A stretch of 64,000 nt of DNA from Mucilaginibacter flavus. Lineage in GTDB: Bacteria; Bacteroidota; Bacteroidia; Sphingobacteriales; Sphingobacteriaceae. Below, one piece after another: positions 26,537-35,976 of this stretch. The notes under the pieces were generated by a model. That model was not told the origin of the DNA, ran no database searches, and worked only from the letters and a program-made list of their open reading frames with translations. Numbering within the stretch: the stretch's first letter is position 1; each line of letters starts with the position of its first letter. The stretch is taken from assembly GCF_030409315.1 (NCBI RefSeq), contig NZ_JAUFPS010000020.1:1-64000 (forward strand), in the 5' to 3' direction. The position numbers and the translations under genes were made by a program.

Positions 26537-27514
26537 ATGAGAAGACTACGACTTTTACTACCCGTTTTATTAATTTGCATGATAAGCGCTAACTCGTGCA
26601 AAAAAGATAAAACGCCTGGCCCTACAGGCGCTACCGGTGCAACTGGTGCACAAGGCGAAAAGGGAGATACAGGAGCAACAGGAGCACAAGGCCCGCAAGG
26701 AGCAACAACAGGTATACCAGGCCCAACTGGTGCAACCGGTGCTACAGGAGCAACCGGCGCCACAGGCCCTGCCGGCCCGAAAGGTGATACCGGCGCTACT
26801 GGTGCAACAGGCGCTACCGGCCAAACAGGTGCTACGGGTGCAATTGGCCCGCAAGGCCCGGTTGGTGCTACAGGCCCTCAGGGAGCAACCGGTGCTACAG
26901 GAGCCACGGGCGCTACTGGTGCAACGGGAGCTACCGGTGCAACAGGTGCACAGGGAGCAACAGGTGCACAAGGCCCAATTGGTGCAACAGGCCCGCAAGG
27001 TGCTACGGGTGCAACAGGTCCTGCCGGCCCTAAAGGAGCTACTGGCGCAACGGGTGCTACCGGAGCTACGGGTGCAACAGGAGCCACCGGCGCTACAGGT
27101 GCAACAGGAGCCACCGGCCCCGCTGGACCTAAAGGTGATACCGGTGCAGATGGCACTATTAATATCAACAGTTATATCATCACCAACCAGAATGTTAGTT
27201 CGGCGGCGGCATTAAAACTTAATGTACCCGCTATTACTGCAGATATTGTTAACAAAGGTGTTGTTTTGGTTTACTTAAGAGTTACAGGAACAACAGGTTT
27301 TTACGGATTACCTTTTGTTAGAACAACAAACGCTATTTACCAGGGCGATACCGGTGTAGGCTACGTAAACATTACAGCTAACTTCAACTCGCCAGGGTAC
27401 GACTTTAAAGTGGTTGTAATACCAGGCGGTTCTGTTACTACCTTACAGGTTACCCATCCTGGTCTTAACATTAACAGCGCAAGTGAAGTAGCATCTGCAC
27501 TACATCTGAATTAA
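26537..27514 (+). CDS. Collagen-like (Gly-X-Y) lipoprotein
   Basis: 325 residues. A signal peptide ends at ISANSC (Cys21), a plausible lipobox. From about residue 28 to 207 the chain is almost pure Gly-X-Y, mostly GAT with [15 protein letters not shown] and GPKG interspersed; about 60 triplets. The register is broken once by an extra Thr (GATTGIPG, residue 57-58). Bacterial collagen-like proteins form triple helices without hydroxyproline. The C-terminal 118 residues are a separate beta-rich domain ([30 protein letters not shown]) that may act as trimerisation or binding head. Probably displayed on the cell surface as a stalk. Ends with a hairpin terminator. Confidence 0.92.
   Translation: MRRLRLLLPVLLICMISANSCKKDKTPGPTGATGATGAQGEKGDTGATGAQGPQGATTGIPGPTGATGATGATGATGPAGPKGDTGATGATGATGQTGATGAIGPQGPVGATGPQGATGATGATGATGATGATGATGAQGATGAQGPIGATGPQGATGATGPAGPKGATGATGATGATGATGATGATGATGATGPAGPKGDTGADGTININSYIITNQNVSSAAALKLNVPAITADIVNKGVVLVYLRVTGTTGFYGLPFVRTTNAIYQGDTGVGYVNITANFNSPGYDFKVVVIPGGSVTTLQVTHPGLNINSASEVASALHLN
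26618..27153 (+). repeat. In-gene 9-bp-period repeat encoding Gly-Ala-Thr triplets
   Basis: About 535 bp built from variants of ggtgctaca/ggagctacc/ggcgcaacg (Gly-Ala-Thr). Codons for Gly, Ala and Thr vary at the third position, so the DNA is degenerate although the protein is repetitive. Long open frames in other phases here are by-products of this periodicity. Confidence 0.9.
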
Positions 27515-27539
27515 TTTAAGAACATATCTTATAACAGCA

Positions 27540-27565
27540 AGAGCCGGCATAGTCCGGCTTTTGTT
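27540..27565 (+). terminator. Rho-independent terminator of the collagen-like gene
   Basis: Stem AGCCGG / CCGGCT with a short loop (catagt) followed by tttgttgttt, 25 nt after the stop codon. Confidence 0.7.
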
Positions 27566-27724
27566 GTTTATAAATGTAACAATAGTATGATTGATAGGCC
27601 TTTAATAGGTATATGTGTAACAATTATATGTTCATTATTTAATAAGCCCTTTATATGTTGAACATTTGTACTTTAATTGTGTCTATAGTTAAAAAAAGAA
27701 AAAACCGTAAGCTAAATATATAAC

Positions 27725-30640
27725 ATGAAATCCTTTTTACTCATTGTAAGTATTACCTTTTTAAGCCTCCTTGGCGCACACGCGCAATCTGCCCACGATA
27801 TCAGCGGGGTTGTTGCCGATACCACTAAACTCAGCTTACCCGGCAGTAGTATAAAAATGGTAAGCAACACCGGCGATAGCACGCTAACCATTGCCGATGC
27901 CAATGGTAAATTCACTTTTAACGGCGTTAAAGGCAAAACGATAACGCTCACCATATCATCTATTGGTTTTATAGGTATCAAGAAACACTTTTCGCTGGCG
28001 GACGATAACAAGCCGGTTGACCTGGGCCTGATTATCCTGAAAGCAGAAACCAATATGCTTAACCAGGTAACTATTGTTGGCGCGGCTAATCCTATCACCC
28101 TTAAAGAAGATACGGTAGTATACAACGCGGCTGCTTACAAAGTAAGGGAAAACGCTCCTACTGAGGACCTGATCAGAAAACTACCCGGCGTAGATGTTGA
28201 CGTAAATGGCAATATTACCACACAAGGTAAACAGGTTACCAAAGTGCGTATAAACGGCAAGGACTATATGGGCGGCGACGTGCAAAGCGCTACCAAAAAC
28301 CTGCCTGCAGATATCATTGAAAACATACAAATGATTGATGATTACGGCGACCAGGCCAACCTTACCGGTGTAAAAACCGGCGAGCCCGAAAAAATCATGA
28401 ATATTACCATCCGCAAGGATAAAAACTACGGTTATACTGCCCAGGCAACTGCCGGCGATGGTCGTGACGCGTTGCCTTCAAAAGATGGTGTGCCCAATGA
28501 TAACCGTTACATAGGTTCATTGAACGTTTTTAACTTCCACGGCGATCAACAAATTGCCTTGCAGGGAAGCATTAACAATACCAACGTAAATACGTTCTCA
28601 TTCGGCAGCACCGGCGGCGGCGGTGGCGGTGGTTTTGGCGGCGGCGGTGGCCGTGGTAATGCTGGCCGTGGCGGTGGTAATAGTGGTAGCTTAATCACTG
28701 CTGCAAATGGTATTACCGATGCGAAATCTATCGGTTTAAACTTCCGCGATCAATGGGGTAAGGCCTTATCTGTATATGGTAGCTACAGCTTTGCAGATAA
28801 CACCACAAACACTACCAATAATATCTTCCAGCAAAATACGTCTTCGCAAAATCCAAGCAACCAAACGCAGTTAAGCCAGGAGAAAGATAATAAGGTAAAC
28901 CACCGTATCAACTGGAACATGGAGTACAAGCCGGATACCATTAATTATTTAAAGCTAACTCCTACTTTTTCATACGCTGGTACCAGCACAAATGAAGCCG
29001 ATAATGTAAGCCTTACCCAAAAGGAAGCCATAACATCGGCCTATAACTCTATTACCAATGGCAACTCGCAATCGCCTACCTATGGTATCACCGCTTTATT
29101 TAACCACAGATTTGGCGGCAGGCGTAATTTAAGTATATTGGTTAACGCCAGCTCGGCACCAACATCGGCCTACCAAAACCCAATATATGATTATACCGCG
29201 GGTACGCCACCAGCACCAGAAAACCAGGTTATTTATACTTACAGCCGCACTAATACGTACGGCACCAATGTATCGTACCTTAATCCGCTGGGAAAACGTT
29301 CATACCTTGAACTTAATTATGCCTTCAATCACTCGGTTACGGTAAATAATAAAGAAACAGATACCTTAAGCAATGCCAATACATATAATGAGTACGATTT
29401 GCTGAGCAATAAATACAATTATACTTTTACAACCAACAAAGTAGGTTTAAACTACAGGTTTATTGAAAAAAAATATAACTACACCTTAGGTTTGGGTGTA
29501 CAGCCATCGGTGTTAGATGGAAACTCGGTATTAACCGGCGCGCAAACACACAAAGCTACATTCAACTACATCCCTACAGCCCGTTTCATTTACAACTATT
29601 CGCGCAGTAAATCATTCAGCATTAATTATAACGGGTCAAACGCGGCACCAAGCTTCAGCCAGTTGCAACCGGTTGTTGATTTATCAAACGCGTTGTACCC
29701 GGTTCAGGGTAACCCTTACCTAAATCCGGCGTTTACCAACAACGTATCTATCAGGTATAACAATTTTAGTTTTGCAACCGGCAATGTGTTTTTTGCCAAT
29801 CTTAGCTATCAAAATATATCAAACCAGGTAGTAACCAATACCATTACCTCAAATACATCAAATCGTATACTTACTCAGTATTTAAACGCCAACGGTTTTT
29901 ACAATTTTACTGGTAGGGTAAACTATGCCAAACCATGGGCCGAAAGAAAGTACACGCTATATTTAAACGGTACCGTACAGTATAACAATAACGTAGGTTA
30001 CTTAACCAACATTAATGGCGATCCGCTGGCAGCTACCGCGCAGGAAATATCTGAAGCCGAGCAAAAGAATATCGCCAAAAACCTTGTTTTAACACCAGAG
30101 GTTAGGTTTAGGGTTGATTTACCAAACATTATTGACGCCCAGGTATTAACCAACTACAACGTTAACAGAACCAGTAACTCCATACAAAACAATTTCAACA
30201 ACTCTATAACCAATATCAGAACCTGGAATGTGGGCCTAAACGGTAAAAACTATTTTGGCGATTGGGTATTTAGCTACGATTTTACAAAAGCTACCAATTA
30301 TGGCTATGCTTCCAATATCCAGGTAACCAATCCTAATATTTTAAACCTGTATGTTGAGCGCAGGTTCCTCAAAAATAAAGTAGCTACAATTCGTTTATCA
30401 GGCTTTGATTTGTTTAACCAAAATACCGGTTATTCGTCAACCACAACGGCCAGTTCAATTACACAATCAAGTGTAAACAGGCTTGCGCGTTATTACCTGC
30501 TAACCTTTACCCTGCGCCTGCAAAAGTTTGCCGGCAAAGCGCCAACGCAAGATATCCGTAACGGCGATAGGCAAAGAGGTGGCCCTGGCGGCGGCGGTCC
30601 TGGTGGCGGTGGCCCTGGCGGTCCAGGTGGAATACAATAA
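27725..30640 (+). CDS. TonB-dependent-receptor-like outer-membrane beta-barrel protein
   Basis: 971 residues. Signal peptide (1-19), then a carboxypeptidase-D regulatory-like domain (about 22-110, ISGVVADTTKLSLPGSSIKM), a plug domain (about 118-240: LNQVTIVGAANPITLKEDT, RKLPGVDVDVNGNI, NGKDYMGGDVQSATKNLPAD) and a long barrel in which aromatic beta strands recur, as in the OMP_b-brl_3 group. A poly-Gly stretch (about residues 296-321) joins plug and barrel, and the C-terminus ends in a Gly-Pro-rich tail instead of the usual terminal aromatic residue. No SusD partner is adjacent, so substrate uptake is not implied. Confidence 0.88.
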   Translation: MKSFLLIVSITFLSLLGAHAQSAHDISGVVADTTKLSLPGSSIKMVSNTGDSTLTIADANGKFTFNGVKGKTITLTISSIGFIGIKKHFSLADDNKPVDLGLIILKAETNMLNQVTIVGAANPITLKEDTVVYNAAAYKVRENAPTEDLIRKLPGVDVDVNGNITTQGKQVTKVRINGKDYMGGDVQSATKNLPADIIENIQMIDDYGDQANLTGVKTGEPEKIMNITIRKDKNYGYTAQATAGDGRDALPSKDGVPNDNRYIGSLNVFNFHGDQQIALQGSINNTNVNTFSFGSTGGGGGGGFGGGGGRGNAGRGGGNSGSLITAANGITDAKSIGLNFRDQWGKALSVYGSYSFADNTTNTTNNIFQQNTSSQNPSNQTQLSQEKDNKVNHRINWNMEYKPDTINYLKLTPTFSYAGTSTNEADNVSLTQKEAITSAYNSITNGNSQSPTYGITALFNHRFGGRRNLSILVNASSAPTSAYQNPIYDYTAGTPPAPENQVIYTYSRTNTYGTNVSYLNPLGKRSYLELNYAFNHSVTVNNKETDTLSNANTYNEYDLLSNKYNYTFTTNKVGLNYRFIEKKYNYTLGLGVQPSVLDGNSVLTGAQTHKATFNYIPTARFIYNYSRSKSFSINYNGSNAAPSFSQLQPVVDLSNALYPVQGNPYLNPAFTNNVSIRYNNFSFATGNVFFANLSYQNISNQVVTNTITSNTSNRILTQYLNANGFYNFTGRVNYAKPWAERKYTLYLNGTVQYNNNVGYLTNINGDPLAATAQEISEAEQKNIAKNLVLTPEVRFRVDLPNIIDAQVLTNYNVNRTSNSIQNNFNNSITNIRTWNVGLNGKNYFGDWVFSYDFTKATNYGYASNIQVTNPNILNLYVERRFLKNKVATIRLSGFDLFNQNTGYSSTTTASSITQSSVNRLARYYLLTFTLRLQKFAGKAPTQDIRNGDRQRGGPGGGGPGGGGPGGPGGIQ

Positions 30641-30654
30641 TATGCCTCCAAACA

Positions 30655-30689
30655 AAAAGACCTCATCTTTATCGGATGAGGTCTTTTAT
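30655..30689 (+). terminator. Rho-independent terminator
   Basis: aaaaagacctcat / atgaggtctttta stem, 13 bp, with a 9-nt loop, directly after the barrel gene stop at 30640. It may also serve the convergent response regulator at 30749. Confidence 0.8.
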
Positions 30690-30748
30690 TTATATGAAAT
30701 AGCTTCCTGTGGCTTTATGCTTTATGCTTTTCGCCGTGGGCTTTCAGC

Positions 30749-31123
30749 TTACTCAGTTACCAATACTTTATTTATTACACGCTCCAACTCTTCCAGATCA
30801 AAAGGTTTGGCAAGGTAGGTTTGCGCGCCGGCATGATTGGCCAGGATCTGAATATCGCTATTGGCAGAGAAATAGATTACCGGGATATCTTTAAGTTCCT
30901 CTGTTTTTTTAAGGGTTTGGGTGGCAATGATGCCGCCTGCATCAGGAATCCAATTATCCATAAGGATAACATCCGGTAAAATGCCGGATACTTTTTCGGT
31001 TATATTATTACAATCTGTATAGGTGTGTACCTCCCAGCCTTGCTCTTCTAAAATATAACTACAAATGGAAAGGATGTCTTCGTCATCATCAAATATGATG
31101 ATCTTTTTATTGGAATCTTTCAT
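30749..31123 (-). CDS. Stand-alone response regulator receiver domain
   Basis: 124 residues from ATG 31123; the frame extends upstream to 31168 but that part is leader. CheY-like fold only: acidic pair in IIFDDDEDIL, phosphoacceptor Asp56 in VILMDNWIPDAGG, Ser in YFSANSD, Lys in YLAKPFDLEEL. No output domain, so it must work by protein contact. No histidine kinase in the neighbourhood. Single-domain regulators of this style are frequent in Sphingobacteriaceae. Confidence 0.9.
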   Translation of the reverse strand: MKDSNKKIIIFDDDEDILSICSYILEEQGWEVHTYTDCNNITEKVSGILPDVILMDNWIPDAGGIIATQTLKKTEELKDIPVIYFSANSDIQILANHAGAQTYLAKPFDLEELERVINKVLVTE

Positions 31124-31399
31124 TGAGATAGTGCAAGTGAAAATAAAACAAGTTTTTAATAAAAGCAAATAATTTTAGTTTCTAATTAAAAGATGCACAC
31201 GCAGGCACTTTTAAAGCACCCCTTCAAATCCACTACCGGCTATTATTGTTAACGGGCTATCCCAATCAATAACATAGCTTTGTGTACTAAATACACGTAA
31301 ATTATCAGTTACTTAGCCATTTACCTGTTTTTAATCCAAAAACAATAATAAATTTACTCAACCAATTATTCATAAATCATCTCCAAAATCAAGTGCATT

Positions 31400-32839
31400 A
31401 TGCATAAACCTTTTAATATTAATGCTATTAATAAGCAATTGGCTTTAATTTTAGCAACAATGGGGCTCTTGGGATCGGCAACCATAGCATCGGCACAAAA
31501 AGCTGAAACCGCGAGCCTTTGGCTTACCAAGGCAGATAGATCGGCACTGTTTCAAAAGCAGGCAGATGTTTTGCCTTTTAAGGCCGACGGCAAAGCTAAT
31601 GACCTTACCATCGCTGTTAACGATAAGGAAACCTATCAGCCTATTGACGGTTTTGGTTTCGCGCTTACCGGCGGTAGCGCCATGCACATCATCCGGATGA
31701 GTAGCGATAGCCGCGCGGCTTTGCTTAAAAATCTTTTTGCTACCAGCGATAACAACATTGGAGTAAGTTATTTGAGGTTAAGCATTGGCTCGTCAGATCT
31801 TAATGAAAAAGTTTTCTCGTATGATGATATGCCCGCCGGGCAAACCGATCCAACATTAAAACACTTTGATCTTGGGCCCGATAAGCTGGATGTGATCCCG
31901 GTGATGAAACAGATTTTGGCTATCAACCCGGCTATTAAAATTTTAGGGTCTCCATGGTCGCCCCCGGCCTGGATGAAAACCAATGAAGATACCCGTGGCG
32001 GCAGGTTAAAGCCCGAGTATTGGGGCACCTATGCCAAATACCTGGTAAAATACATACAGGGTATGAAAGCGCAGGGAATTAATATAGACGCGATAACTAT
32101 TCAGAACGAGCCATTGCACCCCGGTAATAACCCCAGCCTGTTATTAGTAGCGCCAGATGAAGGCGCGTTTATTAAAAACAATTTAGGTCCGGCGTTTAAA
32201 GCGGCCGGCATCAAAACCAAAATTATTTTATATGATCATAATGCCGACAGACCCGATTACCCAATCTCTATCCTAAATGACGCCGCGGCGCGCAAGTACA
32301 TTGATGGTTCGGGTTTTCACCTTTATGGAGGCAATATAGAAGCCCTGAGCGATGTTCACAACGCCCATCCCGATAAGAACATCTATTTTACCGAACAAAT
32401 GGTTGTAGAGCCCGAAAACCAGGCTACCATCAATATCATAAACCCGGTTAAACGACTCATCATAGGCGCTACCCGCAACTGGAGCCGTAACGTATTAGAG
32501 TGGAACCTGGCCGCCGATCCGGAATATAAACCATACACCGATAGGGGTGGATGTCCCTCATGCCAGGGCGCGGTTACCATTGATAAAAACGAGGTAAAGA
32601 AAAACATTGCTTACTACTCCATAGCGCATGCTTCTAAATTTGTAAGGCCAGGTTCGGTGCGCATAGCTTCAAATAGTTTAGATAAACTGCCCAACGTGGC
32701 CTTTAAAACACCCGATGGTAAAAAGGTTTTGATTGTGGCTAATACCGGCAATGCAGCGCTTGATTTTGATATCAAGTATCAAGGTAAAGTCCTTGCCACG
32801 CATTTAGATCAGGGTTCAGTAGGTACTTATATCTGGTAG
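31400..32839 (+). CDS. Glycoside hydrolase family 30, secreted
   Basis: 479 residues. Signal peptide ends near IASAQK (residue 33). GH30 signatures: FGFALTGGSAMHI, YLRLSIGSSDL, the acid/base Glu237 in AITIQNEPLHPGN and nucleophile Glu332 in IYFTEQMVVE, followed by the small C-terminal beta domain (SVRIASNSLDKLPNVAFKT). GH30 enzymes include glucosylceramidases and beta-1,6-glucanases; the bacterial subfamily cannot be fixed by eye, though pairing with a GH5 suggests beta-glucan breakdown. The GH5 gene starts 23 nt later, so one operon. The 231-bp upstream spacer shows no clear promoter. Confidence 0.9.
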   Translation: MHKPFNINAINKQLALILATMGLLGSATIASAQKAETASLWLTKADRSALFQKQADVLPFKADGKANDLTIAVNDKETYQPIDGFGFALTGGSAMHIIRMSSDSRAALLKNLFATSDNNIGVSYLRLSIGSSDLNEKVFSYDDMPAGQTDPTLKHFDLGPDKLDVIPVMKQILAINPAIKILGSPWSPPAWMKTNEDTRGGRLKPEYWGTYAKYLVKYIQGMKAQGINIDAITIQNEPLHPGNNPSLLLVAPDEGAFIKNNLGPAFKAAGIKTKIILYDHNADRPDYPISILNDAAARKYIDGSGFHLYGGNIEALSDVHNAHPDKNIYFTEQMVVEPENQATINIINPVKRLIIGATRNWSRNVLEWNLAADPEYKPYTDRGGCPSCQGAVTIDKNEVKKNIAYYSIAHASKFVRPGSVRIASNSLDKLPNVAFKTPDGKKVLIVANTGNAALDFDIKYQGKVLATHLDQGSVGTYIW

Positions 32840-32862
32840 TTAAAATTCTAATTAAAAAGATC

Positions 32863-34641
32863 ATGTTCATACAATCTGTTAAAAATATATTTTCGGCAAA
32901 AGGGCTTTTGGCGTTTTCGGTTGCCTCGTTCTTATCGGTACAAAGTAAAGCCCAGCAAGGCTTTTTAAAGGCCGATGGCAAAAAAATAGTGGATGAAAAA
33001 GGCCACAACGTACTGCTGCGCGGCATGGGCCTTGGTGGCTGGATGCTGCAGGAAGGCTATATGCTGCACGTTACCAACGATAGCCGCCAATACCGCATTC
33101 GTGAGCGCCTGGAAGAGTTAATGGGGCCTGCCGAAACCAAGGAGTTTTATGATACCTGGCTGGCCAATGGCACCCGCAAAATTGATGTGGACTCGATGAA
33201 GCGCTGGGGATTTAATTCCATCCGCCTGCCTATGCATTATAATCTTTACACTTTACCCATCGAAAAAGAACCTGTAAAAGGGCAAAACACCTGGCTTGAT
33301 AAAGGCTTTAAAATGACCGACGATTTGCTGGCCTGGTGTAAAGCCAACCATATGTATCTTATTCTTGATTTGCACGCCACGCCGGGCGGCCAGGGTAATG
33401 ATTTGAATATATCCGACAGGAATACCGATAATCCGTCGCTTTGGGATAGCGAGGCCAACCAGCAAAAAATGATTGCCCTTTGGCGCAAACTTGCCAATCG
33501 TTATAAAAATGAACCTAATATTGCCGGTTACGATATCATCAACGAACCCAACTTTGGCTTTGACGATCCGGTAAACGACAAAAACGGCTTACATGAAAAA
33601 ACAAATGCGCCATTAAGGAAGCTGATGGTTGAAATTACCACCGCCATTCGCGAAGTTGATAAAAAGCACATCATTATTATTGAAGGCAATGGCTGGGGTA
33701 ATAACTACAACGGCATACTACCTACCTGGGATAAAAACATGGTGCTGAGTTTTCATAAATACTGGAACTACAACGATCAAAAATCGGTTGAGCATATCGT
33801 TAAAACCCGCGACCAATACAATGTACCCGTTTGGCTTGGCGAAACCGGAGAAAACTCAAACGTGTGGCTAACCGAAGCAATTGGACTGCTGGAAAAAAAT
33901 AACATAGGCTGGGCTTTATGGCCTTTAAAAAAGATGGGCAATAACAATCCTATTGAAATACCATCAAACTTAAACTACAATGATGTTGCCAATTACCTGA
34001 ACACGGGCAAACATAAACCCAAAGAGAGTAACGTTTACAGCGGCACCATGGAACTGGCCACTTATGCCAAATTAGAAAATGCCATTATTCACCACGATGT
34101 AATTGACGCTATTTTCCGCCAGCCTCATACTACAGCTACCAGGCCATTTAAAGCCAACAAAGTAAAAAACGGCACTGTGATTAATGCTGTTGACTATGAC
34201 CTTGGCCGCAACGGGTTTGCTTATTTTGATACGGATACTGCAGACTACCATGTATCAACCGGCAAATATGGCAAAGGCAACAACGGGTATGTATACCGCA
34301 ACGATGGTGTGGATATTGCCAAAGATTCGACAGCCTATGACAGTTATTTTGTTGACGATATTGAAAAAGGCGAATGGCTTCAATACACTGTAAAGGCAAT
34401 AACTCCCGGCACGTACGCTGTAAAACTCAAAATAGCCGCCGCGGCCGATGATGGAAAGATAACTTTTAGCGTTAACGGCGTTGCCCAAACTGTTGCCGTA
34501 CCAAGCACCGGGGGATTTAAAAAGTGGCAAACAGTAACGGTAAAAGATGTAAAGCTTAAAGCTGGAAGCAACAAAATAAAGGTGTATGCCGATATGGGTG
34601 GGTATAATTTTAAAAGTTTGGAGTTTGGTAAGGAGAAGTAA
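32863..34641 (+). CDS. Glycoside hydrolase family 5 with C-terminal CBM6-like domain
   Basis: 592 residues with signal peptide (about 1-30, AFSVASFLSVQSKAQQ). GH5 catalytic domain about residues 35-380: GMGLGGWMLQEGY, SIRLPMHYN, LILDLHATPGGQ, acid/base Glu228 in YDIINEPNFG, nucleophile Glu327 in VWLGETGENS. The last 145 residues form a carbohydrate-binding module of the CBM6 type (DYHVSTGKYGKG, GEWLQYTVKAITPGTYAVKL, GGYNFKSLEF). Expected to cut internal beta-glucan links and anchor to polysaccharide, complementing the GH30 upstream. No SusC/SusD pair or sensor adjoins, so this is not a complete polysaccharide utilisation locus within the window. Confidence 0.9.
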   Translation: MFIQSVKNIFSAKGLLAFSVASFLSVQSKAQQGFLKADGKKIVDEKGHNVLLRGMGLGGWMLQEGYMLHVTNDSRQYRIRERLEELMGPAETKEFYDTWLANGTRKIDVDSMKRWGFNSIRLPMHYNLYTLPIEKEPVKGQNTWLDKGFKMTDDLLAWCKANHMYLILDLHATPGGQGNDLNISDRNTDNPSLWDSEANQQKMIALWRKLANRYKNEPNIAGYDIINEPNFGFDDPVNDKNGLHEKTNAPLRKLMVEITTAIREVDKKHIIIIEGNGWGNNYNGILPTWDKNMVLSFHKYWNYNDQKSVEHIVKTRDQYNVPVWLGETGENSNVWLTEAIGLLEKNNIGWALWPLKKMGNNNPIEIPSNLNYNDVANYLNTGKHKPKESNVYSGTMELATYAKLENAIIHHDVIDAIFRQPHTTATRPFKANKVKNGTVINAVDYDLGRNGFAYFDTDTADYHVSTGKYGKGNNGYVYRNDGVDIAKDSTAYDSYFVDDIEKGEWLQYTVKAITPGTYAVKLKIAAAADDGKITFSVNGVAQTVAVPSTGGFKKWQTVTVKDVKLKAGSNKIKVYADMGGYNFKSLEFGKEK

Positions 34642-34716
34642 TATAAGAAGATACTATTTGTTATTCGGTTTTCAAAATCCGCCGATACTTGGAAGCGAAA
34701 ATAACAAAGTGACGAA

Positions 34717-34749
34717 AGACTTACGAAGTTTTAAAAACTTCGTAAGTCT
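34717..34749. repeat. Perfect 33-bp inverted repeat
   Basis: AGACTTACGAAGTTTT and its exact reverse complement separated by one A. It lies between the ends of the GH5 gene and the convergent gene at 34777 and could act as a bidirectional terminator-like hairpin, although it lacks a G+C-rich stem. The sequence looks like a dispersed palindromic repeat of this lineage. Confidence 0.85.
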
Positions 34750-34776
34750 GGGATTACGTTATATCAAGGACTTTTC

Positions 34777-35529
34777 TCAATTATTAGTCACCGTAGGCGT
34801 TACCAACGGCGCTAAAGAAAACGTTCTTGGCGAGCGTAAAAAGCGGCGCAGGTTGGCTTTAATACTGGCTATAAACTCATAATCGGTTGTGGTTTTAACC
34901 AGGTAGTAGCCGGGGCGGTAACGCTGCATAAAATCGGTAAGCTGCTGATCTTTAAGGCGGGTTACGCTGGCCACAAAAGGGCGGTTAAAGCGGTAGTCTA
35001 TTTCTTGTTGATGATAATCTTTCTCGATGGTTTCGCGTAGCTTGGCCGCGTTGCGTCCGCTACGGCTAAAGGCGTTATACAGAGCATCTATACCGATACC
35101 CGCCCCCAGGCCCGGCGCTACCGATAGCAGGCTTTGGCTATATTCTGACCCATAAATTTTAGTATAATCGCGTTTGGTGGCAGCAAATTGTTTTTCGGGT
35201 GTAAGTAAGGTATCCCGGATAAAAACCTCCTTCAGCATAATGGCAGATCGTTTCATGTAAACAGCAAGGGCATCGTTGCTTTTTACATGCAGCGTATCGT
35301 TAAAATGATCGGGCTTGCTAAATATCAGTACATCGCCGGGCTGGGCTTCAATGCTAAACTCGCCTTTAAGACTGTTATAAACCGATTTTCCACTGGTAAC
35401 ATTCACAATATTTACTTTGGCAATACGGTCTTTGCTATCCTTATCAAACACAATACCCTCTACAGCTTTTTGTTGTGCAAAAACCCGTACAGATAAGGTG
35501 CAGAAAATGAGGAACAACCATATTTTCAT
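34777..35529 (-). CDS. Carboxypeptidase-regulatory-like domain protein, secreted
   Basis: 250 residues from ATG 35529, which places the signal peptide (KIWLFLIFCTLSVRVFAQ) at the N-terminus; an upstream start at 35583 would bury it. Residues 20-105 are a CarboxypepD_reg-like/CNA-B-like beta sandwich (VEGIVFDKDSKDRIAKVNIV, SLKGEFSIEAQPGDVLIFS). The rest is helical and basic (IETIEKDY-type helix, KLRETIEKDYHQQEIDYRF). Function unknown; this layout is common in Bacteroidota, where the domain may sit on the envelope. Confidence 0.8.
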   Translation of the reverse strand: MKIWLFLIFCTLSVRVFAQQKAVEGIVFDKDSKDRIAKVNIVNVTSGKSVYNSLKGEFSIEAQPGDVLIFSKPDHFNDTLHVKSNDALAVYMKRSAIMLKEVFIRDTLLTPEKQFAATKRDYTKIYGSEYSQSLLSVAPGLGAGIGIDALYNAFSRSGRNAAKLRETIEKDYHQQEIDYRFNRPFVASVTRLKDQQLTDFMQRYRPGYYLVKTTTDYEFIASIKANLRRFLRSPRTFSLAPLVTPTVTNN

Positions 35530-35637
35530 TGTGGCGCCAAAAATAAAAATTCGGCCGCGTTTAGCCATAGTATTTAACAACAATTAACTTTTTTGGGAGC
35601 AAGGATTTTGGGAGCAAGGAATAAGGACTTTTTGCCT

Positions 35638-35911
35638 TCCGTCATTGCGAGTTATAAAATCCGGTGGACTTTGAAAGTGGATATGACAATCACTTTTAAT
35701 CCCGACGTCATGCCGAACTTGTTTCGGCACCCCACTTGCTAAGTATACTTCATACCGTCGCTTGTCCTATGGGGTCCTGAAACAAGTTCAGGATGACTTC
35801 CATTTTTACAACTTGTCATGGGTAGGTACGAAGCAATCTCCAAACTATACAGAGCCAAACTACAAGGCCGATCTGCCTATGTTGAGATTGCTTCGTACCT
35901 CGCAATGACGG
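35638..35911. repeat. Nested REP/BIME-like palindromic repeats
   Basis: The 393-bp spacer between two minus-strand genes carries two nested inverted pairs. Outer: cgtcattgcgag (near 35640) with ctcgcaatgacg (near 35899), and taggtacgaagcaatctc (35824-35841) with gagattgcttcgtacctc (35883-35900). Inner: gtcatgccgaacttg...cacccca (35706-35733) with tggggtcctgaaac...atgac (35770-35797). Each inner arm is itself a small palindrome (tgccgaa/ttcggca; tcctgaa/ttcagga). This is the layout of bacterial interspersed mosaic elements. Confidence 0.8.
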
Positions 35912-35976
35912 GATTCTTTTTGCCCTTTTCCTTTTGTCTTAACTCTTGATTCTAATCTCTTGATTCTTTCCCCTCC

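Noticed and set aside
26570..27215. Three long alternative frames (one plus, two minus) across the collagen-like gene
   Set aside because: They follow from the 9-bp periodicity and give only low-complexity Cys/Ala/Val-Pro repeats; no start context or domain.
35638..35911. CRISPR array
   Set aside because: Repeats are inverted pairs, not regular direct repeats with equal spacers, and no cas genes are present.
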